Assembly: GCF_004309735.1 (NCBI RefSeq)
Contig: NZ_SIXC01000012.1
Location: 50,087-89,139 of the forward strand
DNA from: Desulfovibrio legallii
Lineage (GTDB): Bacteria; Desulfobacterota; Desulfovibrionia; Desulfovibrionales; Desulfovibrionaceae
Direction of reading: 5' to 3'
DNA: 39,053 nucleotides
Below the pieces are notes generated by a model that saw only the letters and a list, made by a program, of their open reading frames with translations, was not told where the DNA came from and ran no database searches. Shown one piece after another: positions 37,336-39,053 of the stretch. A program made the position numbers and the translations under genes. Position 1 is the stretch's first letter. Each line of letters begins with the position of its first letter.

Positions 37336-37640
37336 TTTGGGTGGCAGGAAATCGGAATTGACCACGCTTCTTTTCATGGGCAAAGCGGGTGATTTCGAAA
37401 AAAACGTCCGGTTGCGGCATCGAACGATGACCTAAGACAACCGCCAAAAATGGCAATCAGCCACAAACCCATATCAATCAAGGATGTAGCTTTCCGGACG
37501 CGCTTCGGACTTCGTCCGGAGAAAACAGAGAATCAGGGGCCAAACAGAGAAAGAAAGGCTGGAGGATGGGGAGAATCGATGGTGCGGAGAGGTGCTTTGG
37601 AAAGATGTGAAACGGGCGCAAACCCTTTAGAAACAAGGGG
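37336..37640. other. Phage-host boundary region without a gene
   Basis: About 300 bases with no convincing coding frame. It contains an inverted repeat TCCGGACG-N12-CGTCCGGA (37493-37520). The prophage end (attR) should fall between the recombinase cassette terminator and the tmRNA terminator at 37641. Its exact place cannot be seen without the other end. Confidence 0.45.
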
Positions 37641-37688
37641 AAAAAGAAAACCCGTCACCCCGGAGAATGACCCCAGAGAGACGGGTTT
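37641..37688 (-). terminator. tmRNA transcription terminator
   Basis: AAACCCGTC (37648-37656) pairs with GACGGGTTT (37680-37688), giving a 9-base stem with a 23-base loop; on the minus strand it is followed by TTCTTTTTCC. It lies about 12 bases beyond the 3' CCA of tmRNA, so the host terminator is intact. Confidence 0.7.
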
Positions 37689-37700
37689 GTCTTTTCCAAA

Positions 37701-38080
37701 TGGTGGAGGCGGGGGGAGTCGAACCCCCGTCCGCGAACATTCCACACGAAGCATCTACAGGCTTAGGTCGAGTATGGCTTTCACCGTCCTGATGGCCCCC
37801 GACCAGGCGCAGGACGGCAATCCCGCCGGTAACCTCCTCGCAGAAGACCCCGGTGGGCACCGGTCTCTGCCAGCCTGATAAATGTCGCCGCACGGGGTTA
37901 TCAGGCGTGGCCCCGCGCGACGTGACCGCCTAGGCGGTCTTTGCCTCGCTGTTATTAGGCAGCGTAAGCGTAGTCGTAATCGTTGTTGGCAATTACTTTT
38001 GTTGCCGCTTTTTACGAGGCCAGCGGCGCCTCGGCCTGCCGCTCCGGTTTCTACGTCCCCGTCGAAGCCAGTGCGCCCCC
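37701..38080 (-). ncRNA. ssrA: tmRNA (transfer-messenger RNA)
   Basis: The 5' end GGGGGCGCACTGGCTTCGAC and the 3' end ...GTTCGACTCCCCCCGCCTCCACCA-type tail are diagnostic. The acceptor arm GGGGGCG pairs with CGCCTCC. The tRNA-like T-arm is seen at the 3' side and the CCA is encoded. The tag frame (37958-37990, with stop to 37955) reads ANNDYDYAYAA. With SmpB it rescues stalled ribosomes and tags proteins for degradation. The gene appears intact, with a normal length of 380 bases. tmRNA is a known integration site for mobile DNA, though here it has not been disrupted. Confidence 0.97.
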
Positions 38081-38096
38081 CAATGGGTTCTTTTGG

Positions 38097-38125
38097 AAGA
38101 TAAGCCTCTCGCCGCTATTTGGCAA
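38097..38125 (-). promoter_or_regulatory. tmRNA promoter
   Basis: TTGCCA (38120-38125) and TATCTT (38097-38102) on the minus strand, 17 bases apart, are a good vegetative promoter. The mature RNA starts about 15 bases downstream, after the expected RNase P processing. Confidence 0.75.
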
Positions 38126-38166
38126 GGGCTCTTGGGGGCATTGGGTGGCGTAAGCCCGTGAAAGGC

Positions 38167-38700
38167 TCAACGCAGATAAAAATGTGAAAGCGATCCTTTA
38201 AGGCACATTTGATAGCGCCCCAACAGGGCGGCATTATCCGCCAGGGCGGTCACATTCTCTTCCGCAGCGGCACAGGCCTGCGCAGTCACTTCCATACCGT
38301 GGGCCAGCACGGCCAGGCGGGCCATTTCGTGAAAATGCACGCTCAAATCCTGATGTTCCGCAAACAGCGCGTAAAGCCCGGCAGCCTCGTCCTCTTCGCC
38401 TTCAACCAGCACGGCGTTACCCCCGGCTACAGAAAGGCGCAACCGCCCCTCCGGGGCAAGGCCGCGCGCCTGCATCAAGAGCGTCAGCCGGGCTAAAAAA
38501 TCTTCCTGCAGGGCATCGAGGCGGGCTTCCAGGGCAGGCAGTACCAGCGGATAGATGCGGGAAAGGCTGTCCAGAGCACGCCGGGCCGCCGGGTCCAGGG
38601 GGGGCGGCGCAGCAAAGGCGTCTCCGTCCTCCGGGGATGCCGCAGCAGGGTGGCGCAGATGGAGCATATTCCGAACTTGGTTTTGACTGCTGGTAGTCAC
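38167..38700 (-). CDS. Host hypothetical protein
   Basis: 177 aa from a GTG at 38700 with AAGGGGG upstream. An ATG at 38667 is an alternative start. Ala/Leu-rich and almost entirely helical (SRIYPLVLPALEARLDALQEDFLARLTLLM, read as two blocks; CAAAEENVTALADNAALLGRY), no signal peptide or membrane segment. It is upstream of and collinear with tmRNA on the minus strand. I do not recognise the family; synteny suggests a Desulfovibrio chromosomal gene. Confidence 0.7.
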   Translation of the reverse strand: MTTSSQNQVRNMLHLRHPAAASPEDGDAFAAPPPLDPAARRALDSLSRIYPLVLPALEARLDALQEDFLARLTLLMQARGLAPEGRLRLSVAGGNAVLVEGEEDEAAGLYALFAEHQDLSVHFHEMARLAVLAHGMEVTAQACAAAEENVTALADNAALLGRYQMCLKGSLSHFYLR

Positions 38701-38912
38701 AAACGCCCCCTTGACAGTTTATTGCCGCACAATTCTCACTGGCCTGCCCCAGTTGCCGCGCGCCCGCATCTATGGGGAAAGCGGGCGGCGAAAAATGCCG
38801 CCTCAAGCCATTGGCGCAGAATAAAGCAAGATGGGTGCCAGAATCTGAAAACTCTTGCGCGGAGCGGATTTTCTAGAGAAAGTCAAAAATATGGCAACAA
38901 AGGTACTCTAGG

Positions 38913-39053
38913 TGTAGTGTTTCAATAGGTTGTTCACCCTCCCCAAATCGGTAAAGCTGGAGTTAACAGACAACAGCAAACCGAGAGGGGGAAAGGGTGA
39001 ACAGCCATAAGAATGCCAAACTGACGGTTCGTAGTCGAGAAGAAATGGTGCGC
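38913..39053 (+). mobile_element. IS481-family insertion sequence, left end (runs off the edge)
   Basis: TGTAGTGTTTCAATAGGTTG at 38913 has the TGT terminus typical of IS481-family ends, and the transposase start lies about 85 bases inside. Only the left end is in the window. The flanking CTAG at about 38907-38910 could be part of a target site. Host-side insertion, not part of the prophage. Confidence 0.65.
38997..39053 (+). CDS. IS481-family transposase, first 19 codons
   Basis: A GTG start at 38997 gives MNSHKNAKLTVRSREEMVR, matching the MNxHKNARLTxxxRxxLVR opening of IS481-family transposases, which start with an HTH. AGAGGGGGAAAG upstream is a plausible ribosome site. The DDE catalytic core lies beyond the right edge. 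Confidence 0.8.
   Translation, partial: MNSHKNAKLTVRSREEMVR

Noticed and set aside
37450..37878. Plus-strand frame across the boundary and tmRNA
   Set aside because: Extends into the antisense of tmRNA, so it cannot be a normal gene.
37701..38080. tmRNA disrupted by the prophage
   Set aside because: Both ends pair, the tag frame is intact, and promoter and terminator are present.

Overview
The window is most of a temperate, contractile-tailed (myovirus-type) prophage in a Desulfovibrio-like host. The host call rests on the tmRNA gene at 37701-38080 (minus strand), whose tag peptide reads ANNDYDYAYAA, a form I associate with Desulfovibrio. The phage body is GC-rich, tightly packed and almost entirely on the minus strand, with many ATGA stop/start overlaps. 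The left edge cuts a tail sheath gene. The right flank (about 37.6-39.05 kb) is host: tmRNA with its own promoter and terminator, one hypothetical gene, and the first bases of an IS481-family element.

Reading from the regulatory end: a LexA/CI-type repressor (33557-34180, minus) has an operator inside its own promoter and shares a transcript with two unrecognised genes (32344-33510, 31287-32351), which a strong terminator closes. Divergently, on the plus strand, lies a recombinase cassette: an 80-aa protein, a DUF2924 protein, a large serine recombinase and a small HTH protein. Further along the minus strand come a 108-aa protein and a phage-encoded sigma-70-family factor (29861-30445). A replication/recombination operon follows (29756 down to 21150): unknown, Fe-S PD-(D/E)XK nuclease, Sak4-like RecA ATPase, DUF669-type SSB, ERCC4 nuclease, RecD2 helicase, primase-helicase. 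Next are a plus-strand Phd/ParE toxin-antitoxin pair and an iteron-rich possible origin (about 19.9-20.4 kb).

The morphogenesis half holds a Mor/CD3324-like HTH protein, small terminase, a plus-strand tyrosine recombinase module (16142-17639) with nearby repeats, a lipoprotein, large terminase, portal, a 1529-aa MuF-type head protein with an embedded kinase-like domain, two small coupled genes, a methyltransferase-protease-scaffold fusion, decoration and major capsid proteins, neck genes, and the sheath.

The most striking signal is a bipartite element found six times, always on the minus strand and always in a gene junction just upstream of a start codon: CCGAC (CCGTC once), exactly 14 bases, then TCCGGTAAGTAAC. 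It is built like an alternative-sigma promoter. The natural reading is that the phage sigma factor drives replication, packaging, head and tail operons from these sites. The sigma gene itself has a hairpin that buries its ribosome binding site. Other leads are the MuF-kinase polyprotein with possible immunity genes, the methyltransferase-protease-scaffold fusion with a nested scaffold start, and the two-gene module co-transcribed with the repressor, which is placed like a lysogeny-expressed defence or exclusion system. Family calls come from reading motifs; no database search was run.
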